Origin: Lepeophtheirus salmonis
Taxonomy: Eukaryota > Arthropoda > Copepoda > Siphonostomatoida > Caligidae
DNA: 64,000 nt
NCBI RefSeq assembly: GCF_016086655.4
Contig: NC_052134.2
Location: forward strand, 35,029,971-35,093,970
Direction of reading: 5' to 3'
Translations under genes and position numbers: made by a program
Part shown: positions 24,332 to 37,459 of the stretch, piece by piece
Layout: every line of letters begins with the position of its first letter
Numbering within the stretch: position 1 is the first letter of the stretch
Notes under the pieces: model-generated
Database searches by the model: none
What the model saw: the letters and a program-made list of their open reading frames with translations, nothing else
Told to the model about the DNA's origin: nothing

Positions 24332-25140
24332 TAAAGGGTGGTCCATCTAGCGGTTGCATTTTGAACTACCACTTTTTTGACGTCTGACAGCTGTAGTAAC
24401 ATTCTCATTGGGTCTAATATTTCTTAAAAGGTCTCCGGTTTATGAAATGATTAAGTTTACACTCGAAGAAAATTGGGAAATACTGAAGACTTAATTCCAA
24501 AATGGAGAGTCTTCAAACGAAACTGCAAAAAATTACGTCAGTCGAAATAAAGCCCCTTCCAGGTAGTTTGTGGATAAATTTGTGAATCGTGTGCGCGATA
24601 CTGGTTCGTTAATGGATAAAACAATGCGTTCCCGTGTTCGTCCAGTGCGCTCAATCGAAAACATTACTGCTGTTGCCGAAAGCGAAAAAACAAGAAAACG
24701 AGCAATGAGCTGCCGTTACGGTGAATGGTGAGCGCAGTGGATCTTTTGCGCACTGTCTTCGACAATTGCATCATAAGCCGAAACATCAACGTCAACTGGC
24801 CACCTCGTAGCTGCGATTTTGACTCTGTCGGACTATTTTTTGTGGGGAACTGTCAAGGATAAATGTTACGCCAACCATCCAGAGACGATTGACGATTTGA
24901 AACACGAAATTTGAGTCACCATTGCAGCTATTGAAGCTCTCACAATCCAAAATGTATTGAAAAATTGGGTCAACAGAATGGGCTACTGTAAGGCCAGTGT
25001 TGACGGCCATATGAATAAAGTGGTGTTTCATCATTAACCGGAATGTTGAGGCTTTCAAATAAAATAAAAAATTGAAAAATATCTATTTGTCTTTTTTTAT
25101 AGCGATATCAAAAGAAAAAAGTTTCGTGGGCCACTCTTTA
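24332..25140 (+). mobile_element. Internally deleted mariner-type transposon with TA target site
   Basis: The ends are TAAAGGGTGGTCCA and, on the minus strand, TAAAGAGTGGCCCA, both bounded by TA. The 5' part reads MIKFTLEENWEILKT, then FQNGESSNETAKNYVSRNKA, then SVENIT-like NITAVAESE. The 3' part reads LLRTVFDNCIISRNINVNWP, PPRSCDLTLSDYFLWGTVKD, then WVNRMGYCKASVDGHMNKVV. This is the mariner-superfamily order, with the middle of the gene missing near 24715 and several frameshifts and stops. It is a non-autonomous relic with recognisable ends. Confidence 0.85.
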
Positions 25141-25189
25141 CAAAACTAATTTGCCCCTCTTACTCCGAAAGGTTGTCGACAAAGCATAA

Positions 25190-25313
25190 AGTGAACGCCG
25201 CTCAAAATTCTTGAGCGGGAGTGCGCTCATTGTTTTAAATAACGACCAAGAGCAAGTTCATTGTTTTAAATAACGAGTGAGAAGGAAGTGCGCTCATCAT
25301 TTTAGAAGAACGA
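25190..25313 (+). repeat. Imperfect tandem repeat (GTGCGCTCATTGTTTTAAATAA unit)
   Basis: Three degenerate units start at about 25221, 25256 and 25288, each with TCATTGTTTTAAATAACGA or a close variant and AGAGCAAG/AGAAGGAAG linkers. They are preceded by a GCTCAAAATTCTTGAGC inverted repeat at 25200-25216. Confidence 0.6.
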
Positions 25314-28300
25314 TAAAATTGTTTGAATTTTCACTCATTTATATAAGTTTGTATTATTTTTTCTGTTTCTACCTCCTATGAAATAACATCAAAAATTTGA
25401 GAGATAGAGAATAATTTTAAAGATTGCAAGAATAAACAGATGAAGTTATGTCTCAAGATATGCTAGAATCTTTTTTTGATACTGTATCAATTACTCCTGC
25501 TGTTTTGGCTTACTCGATTTTGCCTTTCATGTAGCTGACCACTTTAAAAAGACTCAGATATCGGTTTCCCCTGAGACACCGCAACAAGTGAAGATGTATT
25601 AATATACTTTTGAATTCATAAATATATAAAGTTAGCTCCTTTAAAACAGAATTTGTCGACTCACAAAACAGCTGAAGAGAAAATACATAATACCTTATAA
25701 GGTCCCCAAAATGAGTAGTGTGTGCGTTTTTAATAACTGAATAAAAATTCATCATTTAGCAACATTCATAAAATTTACATCACAATTGTACAATATCATG
25801 TAGATTATTGTGGGAAAAAAAATCTAATCAAATCAAATTCGATATTTTTTAACCGTCCAGGCTACGGGGAGAGTTGCAACATTTGACCAGTCATATTCTA
25901 ATGTAATAAGTGGAAAAACTACTGATTTTAACAACAGAAGATATATGTCAATATTCTGGGTTAAAATTTGGCGAGTCTTGGTAAAACAAAACTGGAGAAA
26001 TTGAACCAAAAACAAAAAGTATTGCAACTGACCCTTGATCATTAAGATAACAAATACATGATAAAAGTTGTTTAATATTTTTTGGCTATAATATTTTGGA
26101 ATATTATAAAAAAAATAATTACAATAGTTACTATGAAAGTCTAAATGGATTTTAATAATAATTACATCATTAAAAATAATTTAGTATGACATTATTAAAA
26201 TAATTAACTATTATAACTGAATAGTATATATATAATATAGCGGTTGCTTAAAAGCGAGAGATTAATCCTTATTTAGAGACAAAAAATGCACGTAAATTTG
26301 CGTCAAGGTTATTTAAATGCTTGATGCTAATTAACTCAATACAAATTCCTTTTTCTTTTTACATCGAAGGATGTTTGACTCATAAAGTAATTATAGCAAG
26401 AAATGACGTCCTTTTGAAGAAGGGGGATTCTGTGAAACACACTAGGATAATACAGCAGCACGTAAACCCGTAATTAGGAAGAGTATGGGGGAAGGCACCC
26501 ACGGGCTAAATCTTTGTTGACAAATTTCTCAAAAATACACCGTTTTTTCACTAAATATTAGTTAGTTGCCCGAATTTTGATTTATTTTTGTAACAATTTA
26601 AAATATATGAAATTATAATTTATCTTAAAAAAGGTCATTAAAAAAATATGGCTATTAAAAGATGGGTCAAAAAGTAATTCAATGTCTCCCCTCCCCGAAA
26701 GAAATATCCAAGTAACGGCTCTGACAACACGACATAGCAATGTTTGTTAAATCTCTCAACCTTTCTTTCACAAAAAGGTTCAGATCGTCTACTTCAATAT
26801 ATTTTATATTAATTGAAAAATGGTAATTTATTTAATTTGGACGGAATTATCAGTGCACCAGTGAAATTGAAGTAATATTTAATCAATACAAAATCAACAT
26901 ATCTCCAAAATAACATGTTTCCCCTCTTTTTAACTCTGAAACATCAGATGAGGTGGCTATAGTACTCGTGTTCGAACTTGAGGCCTTTTTCATGGAGTCG
27001 GTACCATGAGGACTCGGACTCAAAACAATATGAAAAACTGACTAAAGTATGAAAAAAATATTGTCACTCCAAAAAATTACTTCTACAGCTCAAAACAGTT
27101 TTTATCCCATATCTTGAGGAACAATTGATAAAAAGAATTGATTTTTGGGGCAATAATCTACACAAATTAACCAACTGTGATGTAGATTTTATGACTGTAG
27201 CTTTTTTGATGTTCCAGAAAAAGGGGATTTTACAAACAAGATACTTAGAAACATTTCTCTGTCTTGGTTACAACTATCCCCGGTCTCTTCTACTTTATAT
27301 TATATCCATTCATAGCTGTAATCTCGACTCTGAACTCGGACTTATTTGGACTTGGAGCATGAGGACTCGAACATGACTTGGAATTTGAATACAGCTATGG
27401 TGTCACACTATCTGTACCCCTGGTTCCAGGGTCCAAACACGGAGAAAGTTATTGCATGATTTTATGTCAGCTGTTACTGGGGTATCCTTTATGGTATTCT
27501 TTTTTTTTTTAATGCTTTTTGTAATATTGTAAGATTTCTATGGTATGGGCACCTAATTAGACAGTAGGAGGAGTGCTTATACTTATGGTAATCTATGCAT
27601 AAACATCATTTTTATTAAGCTATCAAACACGCGTACATGCTGCATGCAATGGCTTGAAACAATAATTCAAATGGAACTATGGATCTTTTGGTAAACCACA
27701 TTCAAATTAATTTATTCCTCCTTCTTTTCCTTACTTGATTACCATTATTAATATTTTGCATAGCTTATGGACTTACATGCCTGAATGTATGGGTGTACAT
27801 GTATTAGGACGGTTTGTTTGTCAACTATTTGCATTTCAATTACGACCAGTGCAGAAAATTCTCATGGTGTAAGAAAAAGTGACCGCCTAGTGCAGATGAC
27901 CTCTTAAACCAGGTGTTAGTATTTTTGAATAATTTAAAAGTTGAAAATCGTGGATAAAAGAATATAATAAAGGATACAATTTATGTCTGGGTAATAACGG
28001 GATAATATTCATCCTCAGAAAGAGAGGAAGGGAAAAACAGAAATAAGGATCAAAACCAGGGCTGTCTATAACCGTCTTTGTCTTGCTTTCAGCAGTCTAT
28101 CTAAGTTTTAAAAAGTGAGCGTTAAAAGCAAGTTCATCTATGAACCCATGTAGAAGTTATGTAATAATTTGTGAGACTACTGGCCGGGGATTGCAGGGGC
28201 ACGCTTAAAACATTTTTTTATGATGAAATTCCTGACTGGGAACTATATATGGTCGCTCTGCACGGCTCGTTTTTTGAAATAAACAAAAATATAGTGTATT

Positions 28301-30600
28301 TTCCTTTCGGCTGGTTTCATTAATTTTCAAAAGTTGATTAAAAGTAGCTGACTCTAAATATTATGAACTCGAAAAAGGTATTAGATAGGATTTGGATTTT
28401 TATATTAATTTATATCAAGGATTTATCAAATCATTTAGAATTCGTGTCATTTCATAATCAGTCATTGACAAGAAGATCCATTCAATGTATATATTAATGA
28501 ATAACTTTTCTCTAACTAATAATTTACAGTTGGCAACTAGAAAAATACAGAATTACCAATTGTTTTTCACAGTTTATTTTCTTACTACATCACAAATTTT
28601 AAGCAGTTGCATTAATTGAAATTCAAAAAAGTGGGCAAACAAACCACCCTAGCATACATTATATATTTTTTACTTTTCATTAGCCATATATAGACATCTT
28701 CTTTGTTTTTGCTTTTGTTGCTGTGAAAAAAAACACAGGGTATAGAGTGAAAAAAAAAACAATCAAATAAATTCTATGCTTCATTAGACGTTGGAACAAC
28801 CAAAAAAAATTGCATATTTGTAAGTAAATAAAGATAAATGAAGGGTTTATAAATGGGCCTCAATTAGCAGATTTTATTAGATGTACATACTACAACTTAT
28901 ACATGATACTGCCGATAAGGATCATTTACGAACAAGTACATACATAGAAAGGTTATATCATGCCCTACTTAAAACTATTTAAAATACTCAATCAGATCTT
29001 AATACAATATAAAGATATGAACAAATTGAAACAACAACATTTTTTCCAACATATGAGACCCATTGATAATATTTAGAAAAAGGGAGAATGCATTACAATT
29101 GTGGATATTTTACTTCCAATTAGTATAATGATCTTTTATTTCGTTTAATTAATTATTACGAAAAATGTATTAGAGAGGCTACAAATTGCAATTAAAAGTT
29201 GTAAAATGCATCATTACAATTAAAGATAAGAGAGGCCGCTCGGTAAATCGCAAAACCTCCCACTAAAATCAAATTGAGTATTATATCTTAATTTTTTCCA
29301 AAGTTATGCTTGATTATGCATGTTTTACCTTTTTTTGTGTTACCTTTGACCTCAGAAAATTTAATGGGCCCTTACTACGACTATATATAATCTTCGTACC
29401 AAGTTTGATCAAAATCGATTTGTAACTTTTGCCGCAATCATGGTGGAGACTAACAAACAACCAGAGAAAAAACCCTAACCTCCGTTCAACATCGTTGCGA
29501 GGCAAATATGATGGATTCATATAAACGACAAAGGGATTCTGATGGGCAGTTTGGCATATTAAGGCTCTAGTAGATTAAAGTCTTTAGTCTACTCCAATGA
29601 ACATCAGCCATGGGTGCCAAGGGTAGAGACCTTGAGATACGAGTGCCCAACATACAATCTGGTCCAAGCCTGGCCACGGAACGCGAGAACCAATTGAAGT
29701 TGTTGTTTTCTTTGTTATTTATTTTGTGTTAAATTGCTATGACTTACGGACTCCGGTCCATGAACGAATTAAACTCGTACCTCAAAGTATTACTGTATGT
29801 TATTTTTTCTATATGCACAATTTCTACGTCAGCTAAAGAAAATAAGTTAATTGGTTAACTTTTATTACACCATGAACATCACTTCTCCATTTTGAATTAC
29901 AGTTTTTTAATTAATGGGAACTGTAAGTTTAATGCTCTGCTAACAATTTGTCAACATTTAGCTTCAAATTAGTCAAGTTTAATCTCAAGTCTCCACGTTC
30001 TGTCAACTGCGCTAAGATCCAATTTCAGGAGGTTAGAAAATTCAAAAGGTATCTGTTACAGCGTATGATGTCAGTCTATCTTGTAACATTATATCTTCAA
30101 TTTCATTGTATGGATTGATTATCCAGGTTGGTATGTCGATAGTCAAAATATCACCATAAAAAGGACATTTAATTATTGAAAGTAGCCCAAAACATAATGC
30201 ATTTGTCAACGTCAAATTAAGAAACTCGGAAAATTTACGCCTTCTTAATTTATACTTTATCAAATTAATTTTACCAGGAATGGCTACCACATTGTACATC
30301 AAGAATGAAATAGGCATGTACATAATGTTATAAAACTTTATAAATATTTATACAGAATATTCATTTATTGTTAGAATTATGAATGCCAAATTTGCGTTTT
30401 GTGTAATTTCGTGACTTTCCTAAATATGAAGAACCTCAAATTTTTATTTTACTGACAAAGATCTATATATATTAACCCCTATGAGTCCATTTAGACCACC
30501 TTGGGAAACAGTGGTCCCCAACTCCCGATCTGTGGTTCAACCAGTAACGGGTCGTACAAGAACTCATTAGTTATTTTTCTATTTATATTTATTAACTAAG
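25314..30600. other. Long AT-rich non-coding stretch
   Basis: No host gene is recognised in 5.3 kb. 26955-27385 carries the GAACTCGGACTT/GAGGACTCGGACTC degenerate motif. 30042-30323 on the minus strand is a 93-codon open frame of unknown identity. At 30509, CAGTGGTCCCCAACTCCCGA followed by TCTGTGGTTCAACC looks like a hAT terminal sequence. Confidence 0.4.
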
Positions 30601-30601
30601 T

Positions 30602-30891
30602 CTGGTACGATAATAAAGGGGGACATACGTCTTCATCTACAGTTAGTAGGAAAAGAAGAAAAGATTAAGTATGAATACAAATTACAAAAGATAATTAATT
30701 GTGCGAGTTAGTTGTTAATTATTTATGGCTTGAAAATTTTTAAGTGACTCATCAAATTTAACTGGCAACAAGCTACGATGCCTACTGCATGTTCTCCGTG
30801 CTCTTTTGTAATTTGCATTCACACTAAATATTTTCTTCTTCTCCTACTAACTGTAGATGATGTAGTAAGTCCCCCTTTATTATAGTACCAG
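30602..30891. repeat. Inverted repeat with 89-bp arms
   Basis: Arm 30602-30690 (begins CTGGTACGATAATAAAGGGG) and the reverse complement of 30803-30891 align without gaps, with about 10 differences in 89, i.e. about 89% identity. The spacer is 112 bp. A hAT-like end lies about 90 bp to the left. A transcript would fold into a long hairpin. Confidence 0.9.
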
Positions 30892-30909
30892 CTTAAATCC
30901 AGTGGTATT

Positions 30910-31257
30910 TTATTTTGAAACGTTATATTTATTCTCTTCATATGCAGGCTTAAAGGAGTCCGAAACGGGCGTCTTTGGAAAGTTTCTTTTGAGTTTTCTA
31001 CAAGGAGAAGGACCAAAACTAGGTAAAGGAGTAGACTGGACATAAGCAACACACTTCAACAGTTGGGACACATCGTTGCAAATGAACAAGCTCAGGGATC
31101 CAATTGATTTAGCGTTACAGACAGTTTTTGTTGTTAGATTAGCGTTATATTGTTGGAGCAATGTGTTAATAAAGCTCCATATGAGGTTGGATTCATGGTC
31201 TGTAGTAAAATTATCAAGCGTTGATCTGTCCGCAATTAGAAAAAGGTTGGACCCCAT
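30910..31257 (-). other. Unrecognised 115-codon open frame
   Basis: It is read from 31257 (MGSNLFLIADRSTLDNFTT) to a stop at about 30910 and contains a basic, proline-bearing C-terminal part (SPCRKLKRNFPKTPV). It lies directly beside the hairpin repeat, and the right hairpin arm follows the stop. I recognise no domain. It may be a chance frame or a transposon internal sequence, and I see no splice or promoter support. Confidence 0.2.
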
Positions 31258-31379
31258 TGTTCAGCAAACCCTGATCCAAAGGACCAGATGTGAATAAACC
31301 TTTCTGACAGGGATGTTACAAGGTTGTTTTTTGACAATTCCAACTGAATGTTTGAATTTTAAAGAAGAATTTTTGCCTA

Positions 31380-31900
31380 TCTTTGCTGTAAATTGATTTA
31401 AAAATGCATAATAAAGTAAGTTAATTTCAATATAATTATAATATTTTTCGTGTACTAATGCTATTTTAAATGTAGAAGGTTCCCTTCTTTATAGCAGTAA
31501 TTCATTTTCTCCCTCCAAAATCATAAAACGGGCAGCTTATATTTAGAAGGCTCTTAATTCAGTAGTATCATATGTCTAACAAAAGAACCATCTTTATCTA
31601 TAACTACATTATTATGAATGGTGTATAAAATATGTCCTGTCGGTATGTAAAAATATAACAAAACGAAAATGGCAATCCAGACAATTTGAAGAATTGTCTG
31701 GAGGAAAGTAGCTTACCTGACATGACCTTTTATTAGATCAGTTGTAAGCAACTGTAAGAGGAAGGAAATAAATATGAATTCCGCTCCTTAGATAGAAAGA
31801 ACATCTAGGCTAGAATTACTCCAATGTCAATCCTCAATTCTACTTCGAGTCCAACAATGGCTTACACTTATAACTCCCGAGCAAATCATCAATGTTAATC
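31380..31900 (+). repeat. Composite repeat: family E followed by family D
   Basis: 31380-31560 matches 17735-17915 (family E) and 31720-31900 matches 6165-6390 (family D). Between them lies a perfect 11-bp stem hairpin (31676-31702, TCCAGACAATT/AATTGTCTGGA, 5-nt loop). The joined order suggests that E and D are parts of one longer element. Confidence 0.5.
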
Positions 31901-34007
31901 TTCATCTTTCATAACCACACGTACAAATTATTACTTTATAGTTAATTGTTCCCTTTACAAGAATTAAATAATAATGATGACAGCTTTAGAAAATATAAAA
32001 TCCTGTTCAGGTAGCAAATAAAAAAAGCCGCACCCATATTCAAAGACATATTATATACAACTATAATAATTATGATAAAGAATTAAGTGTTATATGTAAG
32101 ACATTTTGTTTACAAAGTTGAGTTCTAGGCTTATATTTTGTTTTATGTATTAACGTGTGCATACCTTAAAGCCAGTGCCTAAATAAATCATAGCATTAAG
32201 CCCTTGGGTTAATCTTTTGGTATTAATTTATGTATGTGTATTAAAGGCTTGAACGAACTTGGGGTAGGATATTTGATGTTTTAAAGGCAATTAAAAACAT
32301 AGAAAAACTGCATCTATAATATCTGAATAGATAGCCTTAAAATCGGTACTTGAAGCCTGCTTAGTCCGATCTGTCTCGGGTTTAAAGAGAGAATTTATAT
32401 TTAAAAATTAATAGAATGAATAATAAACTTATACAAAAATTGATTATAAATTTAAAAATACACAAAATACAAGCAAAGTATTACCGAGCGTTGCTTCGGA
32501 AGGCGTTAAGGAATTCTTACAGGCATGATTTATATAATATAGCGCCTCTATATTATATAAATCATGTATTATTATAGATTTAAAATCAAAATTGTGCTAT
32601 AAACCTCAAATAGCATACCAACAAATACGTATGAAAAAAATTGACTAGATGAGAAGTCGCATCTTGTATTTTTGTAAAAAAATTCAAATTGAAATTCCCG
32701 AAGAAAATTGCAAAAACCGTTTCGCTCTAATTTTGAAAAAAAAAATATTTAATAACATTTATTGGCATTAAAAAGAGGAACATAAGCCTATAAAGATTTT
32801 TTTTCGTACTTGCAATACCAAAAAAGTTATGGAGAATAATGTCGTCGAAAAAATAAAGCCTCGATAATTGCATCATTTTTGCAAATATTGCAATAATGTA
32901 ATATGTAATAAATTGTTCCAAAAATTGACAATACAATATTTTTGTAATCTTAATGTTTATAATTTTATGTTCAAAATGCATTGTTTCGGGGCATTCTTTC
33001 TTAAAAATTTAAAATTGACGTTTGACGAAAAAAAGAGAAAAAATATTCAGAAAATGACAGATATTTTAGTTAAACATCAGTTTTTATGTTTCAAATTTAT
33101 ATGCAAATGAATCTCAAAATAAAACAAACTTTATTTTATCTACAAATCTAATATTCCATTGTAAATCCATATTTTTATTATTTTTTATTTTTCACCTGAA
33201 AAAAAAACGGAAGTGCAATTTTCACTGATTTCTTATTTTGACCATAACTTTTTAGATTTTGAATAAATTTAGAAACTCTTCTTATTGGTATAGTTATTTT
33301 TTTGAAATGCCAGTCACTCTTTGATTTATAAATCAACCCCTTGTCTAGTCTCCTTGAAATAAACGTTTGTTGTGTTTTGGGTATAGAATAAGCACCCTTA
33401 TATGACCCCTTCCACCTTTGCCTGATTAAGTTCAAAAGAGACACCCATGAATGATTTTGTACTAGTGTTATTGGTCTTAGAAAAAACATTTCACAATTTT
33501 AACCAAAGAGGACATATCCGGCGAAAAGACAACACCCTAATAATATGCATTTGCGTAAATGAAAGTAGTCCGTGGATTCTATCAGTTGTTTACTACTGAT
33601 TTAGAGTACATATATTAAAAAAAATTTTATTCATCAAAGTAAAAATTAGACGGAACATTTCAATAATTATCTAATCACACAACCTATTCATAATAAATCT
33701 ATAAACTATGAATTACTAAAAATTGACTTCTAAACACCATAAGAATGACTAAACATGTTGTAAGTGTCGAACGAAAGTACAAAATTATTATATGACATTT
33801 GAATGCTGTATTTAATTGTAAGTATTTTAGTTAGACTTATTCATAAAATGTAACCATTGGAAATCGTCTAAAGCATCATTATATTTCAAATGGAATATGC
33901 CTCAAATAATACTTTTATTTCAATAACAAGAGTAATTTCTTTTTATATTTCTTAGGGACATACCATCTAGGATGTTTATGTCTTCCAATCTTCCAAGTAT
34001 GTATATA
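31901..34007. other. AT-rich non-coding stretch with a perfect hairpin
   Basis: The only structured item noted is the 19-bp stem hairpin at 32524-32566. The open frame at 33178-33489 (minus) has a basic, N/K/S-rich translation without a recognisable domain. Confidence 0.45.
32524..32566. repeat. Perfect hairpin, 19-bp stem, 5-nt loop
   Basis: CATGATTTATATAATATAG at 32524-32542 is followed by CGCCT and then by its exact reverse complement at 32548-32566. Stem pairing is complete. Confidence 0.95.
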
Positions 34008-34015
34008 GTTGTAAT

Positions 34016-34719
34016 CAGGGCTGCGAAGTCGGCACATAAAATGCCCGACTCTGACTCCAGTATTTTGAATGTCACTGATTTCGACTCCGATTCTTACACA
34101 TATTATTATTTTTAAATAATATATTTCATTGCCAATATAAGTACTATCGAGTCATTTGACTCTATATATTTTAAATATAGATTTAATTTGATAGTTATAG
34201 GTAGTTAGTAATATGTAGTAAATAATTGTGCTATGTATAAAGAAAATATTTGGAATATAAGATATTTAACTAGATGAATCTATCTATTGCTAATACATTC
34301 ATAAGTTTAGGAGAATAATTTATGTATTCGTAATCGAGGAACAACAATACACCCAACATGTCACTGCAATATTACACTTTTCTCTGATGACATTGACTAT
34401 TCACAAGACTAAGTAATGAAATAGCGCGTTTAGTGGCTAAGCTCTACCCAATTTAATAATTATGACTTTATAAGTGTTTGGGAATTGTGATTGCATGGAC
34501 TATAGAGCACGTCTGAAATTTGAGAAAAAGCTTATAAATTAGTTAACTTAATAGGTTTGATAAATTAATAGTACTTAATACCTATAATTTATAATTATTT
34601 AGAAAATAACTTCAAAACTACTCAATATAAGCCTTAGATTAAAAATAAGGTGAGTTTACATAAATTATATTAATTTTTATAGTCGGAGTCGGTACAAATT
34701 TTCCAACTCCGCAGCCATG
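34016..34719. mobile_element. Non-autonomous hAT-like element with TIR and 8-bp TSD
   Basis: The left end CAGGGCTGCGAAGTCGG and the right end on the minus strand CATGGCTGCGGAGTTGG match at 14 of 17 positions. The flanks GTTGTAAT (34008-34015) and CTTGTAAT (34720-34727) agree at 7 of 8, as expected for a hAT 8-bp target duplication. The inner ends repeat CGACTCTGACTCC / GAGTCGG motifs. The 704-bp body is AT-rich and non-coding, so it needs a transposase supplied elsewhere. Confidence 0.8.
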
Positions 34720-34727
34720 CTTGTAAT

Positions 34728-37459
34728 GTTATATTGGAGAACAAAATATATTCATAATATCATCATTTCAAATATATTCGAAATAAATTTGAAGTCCACT
34801 TAGACAAGTGCTTTATTTCTCAGATCCTAGAGTTAGTAGAACTGCAATGGGGGTGGGTAATATCCATCACAACTTTGCTTTGGGAATTTTCAAATAAGTA
34901 AGATTTGGGATTTCGAAGTTATTTTATTTTTAAAAACTTCAAAAAAAGTTCCCTTTCTAGAAATATATTTCATATTCTCTATTATGCTTGCATAACTGCT
35001 AGAATCAAACGATGAGTTTCTATCACTTTTTTGTTGCTTTTTTTATCAGTGTAAGACATTTTATTAATAACTTAAGTAATGACAGTTGCAATGAAGTAAT
35101 ATAGTTTTAAATTACATATTATTCTATTAAAAAGTAATTTCGTTATATTAAGTATTACTTCTTTAACTAAGTAATATTGTGAGACTATTAGTTACTAGAA
35201 AAATAATGGTATTACACAGTAATATATTAGCGATATACGCGTTACTACCCAACACTGCTATATACTATAATATGTATCATATTGATTTATGTAAAAATGA
35301 ATAATTTACCTCTAAAAAGGCCTTTTGTCTATAAGAAAATTATTCATGTCTGCTGATCACATGTTTGTAATGTACGTCTCATAACTGGTCTTATTTAATT
35401 TCATTTACAAATATCTGATATTTATTTATTTATGTTGTATTTACGTTCCAAAGACCTTTGATAAGTAATTTTCTATGAGGCGTTATCAAATTAAATTACT
35501 AACTTCGATCGTACACTCTAAATTGAACTTTCTTAAACTTATTCATTTTAAATGTTTTTGACAGCTTACATAGTGATTTTCACTTTGATAGGGTTCTTTT
35601 TAAATTGAAAAATCGTAATAATAAATAATTTTTTTATTGAAAGAACACCAAATCCGAGAACATATTCAGATTGGAACGAAACAAATAAAAAAATAGGAAA
35701 ATAATTACCTACATAAAATTACACAAAAATAATAATTTAATCAGTAATAGGAAATGAGATTTTGATGCAAAGATCATTTAAGGAGTGAACATTTTAATTT
35801 ATAATGGAGCAATGTACTGATTATTTAAAGGACCTTTATCCTAACTGGCAAAAATTTGAAGAAATTAAGTTGATTTTCTTCAGAACAATTTTTTTTTATT
35901 GTGAAGGCTCAAAAAGTGTTATCAATTTTTCCTTTTTTTGAAGGGGAGATGCCAGTAATAAACTTGGCGTTAAATCTGGAGTATCCCCTATTCTTATTGA
36001 TGAAATTGTACTACGACATTATTGCTCAATTTCCCTTCAGAATGAGAATTTCAATGGTATCGATTTCTTTGTTTAGAAAATGATACTAAACATCAATTTT
36101 GCATCCTTTTAAGGATTATCTAAACAAACGGAGAATTAAAATGGACAATTGTGGATATATGAATACTTAAAAAAATATGGTCCACAGAAAAATGATTCAT
36201 ATAATGAAACTAACTGTAACTCTTGAAATAAGATCGCTAATTGAGATTGAATCTACTTCATTATTGGCTCCTTTATATTTGATCATGGGTTACCTGTTAC
36301 TCTCAGTCTCAAATACGAATGGACAAAAATATTTAGAATTTTGTTAAAATATATATCAAAAATTTACTAAATAAAAGTTAATAACAATTTAATTAATTAA
36401 TCTTATATAATGTAGACGTATTATTTAATTATTATTTCTGTCCTGATTTTACGTATTATTATATATCATTTGTCCGTAACTACATCCATAATTTTTAAAA
36501 TATATAATATAAATTTGTCGACTTCAAAAAAGAAATAAAACATCTGTGAGTTATGTAGTAATAAAGGTCCCTTGAGTAATTTATGTATTATGTACAATTT
36601 TTATTATTGAGCTCTATTTAAACACAATTGTATAATTTATAATCTCTCATTTGTTATACAAGAACAACCCCAACTAACGCAGATTCGATCATTACTATAC
36701 CTGGAATAAAATCAACGATTTAGATAAATGTGAGAAGACTCCAATCGTAGCAAATATGTTCGCTTTATGTTCCAAAAACTCCGATATAATATTTTATATT
36801 ATTGTGACGGGAATTTTTTACTGATTCACAAAATGTCTGGTTTAATTAAGGGTAAATGGCACATTTTCAAAATCGACAGTAATAAAAAATAAAATTTTAA
36901 TTAAAGAAAACAATTTCAAAACGTTACTTTTTAAGCCAAGGGTCCTCTTTTTGAAAATAAAAATATGTTTAACATTCGGACGTCTATGTGGGATGTTATT
37001 ACTGTATATTGGGAAATATTGAATGTGCGACGAAGACATATTAGAAATATTTGCCCGATACAATATCATTTTGTTGTGCATTAACTAGTAAATATAGTAA
37101 GTATAATAGTTATATTAATAAAGGACTCTTGAGTGTAAAAAAATTCCACATGTAAACTTATTGAACCTATTCCACACATTTTACAGAGCCATTAACTCTT
37201 TTGTACAATCCCACTCGGCAGCAATGATAGGATTTAATATAACTTTCTATGACTGGCTAAATAGCTAGCCCTACTGTATACAGTTCATATTTAATTAAGA
37301 GCTTCATTATAGATCCAATAAATCACTCACATATATTTTTTTGAAGCATGTATATAGGACATGAAAATATTTTAAAAAAACAGTTCACCATGTTGATGAT
37401 TGTACATATGTGCTACGTCAAAAAAAACAAGCTATAATGATATTTGTCAAAAAGGAGTC
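34728..37459. other. AT-rich non-coding stretch
   Basis: No gene, RNA gene or bounded repeat is recognised. Short frames at 35901-36083 (plus) and 36842-37081 (minus) match nothing known to me. Confidence 0.45.

Noticed and set aside
29314..29520. 68-codon minus-strand frame as a gene
   Set aside because: The sequence looks like a dispersed repeat segment, with no domain and no start or splice support.
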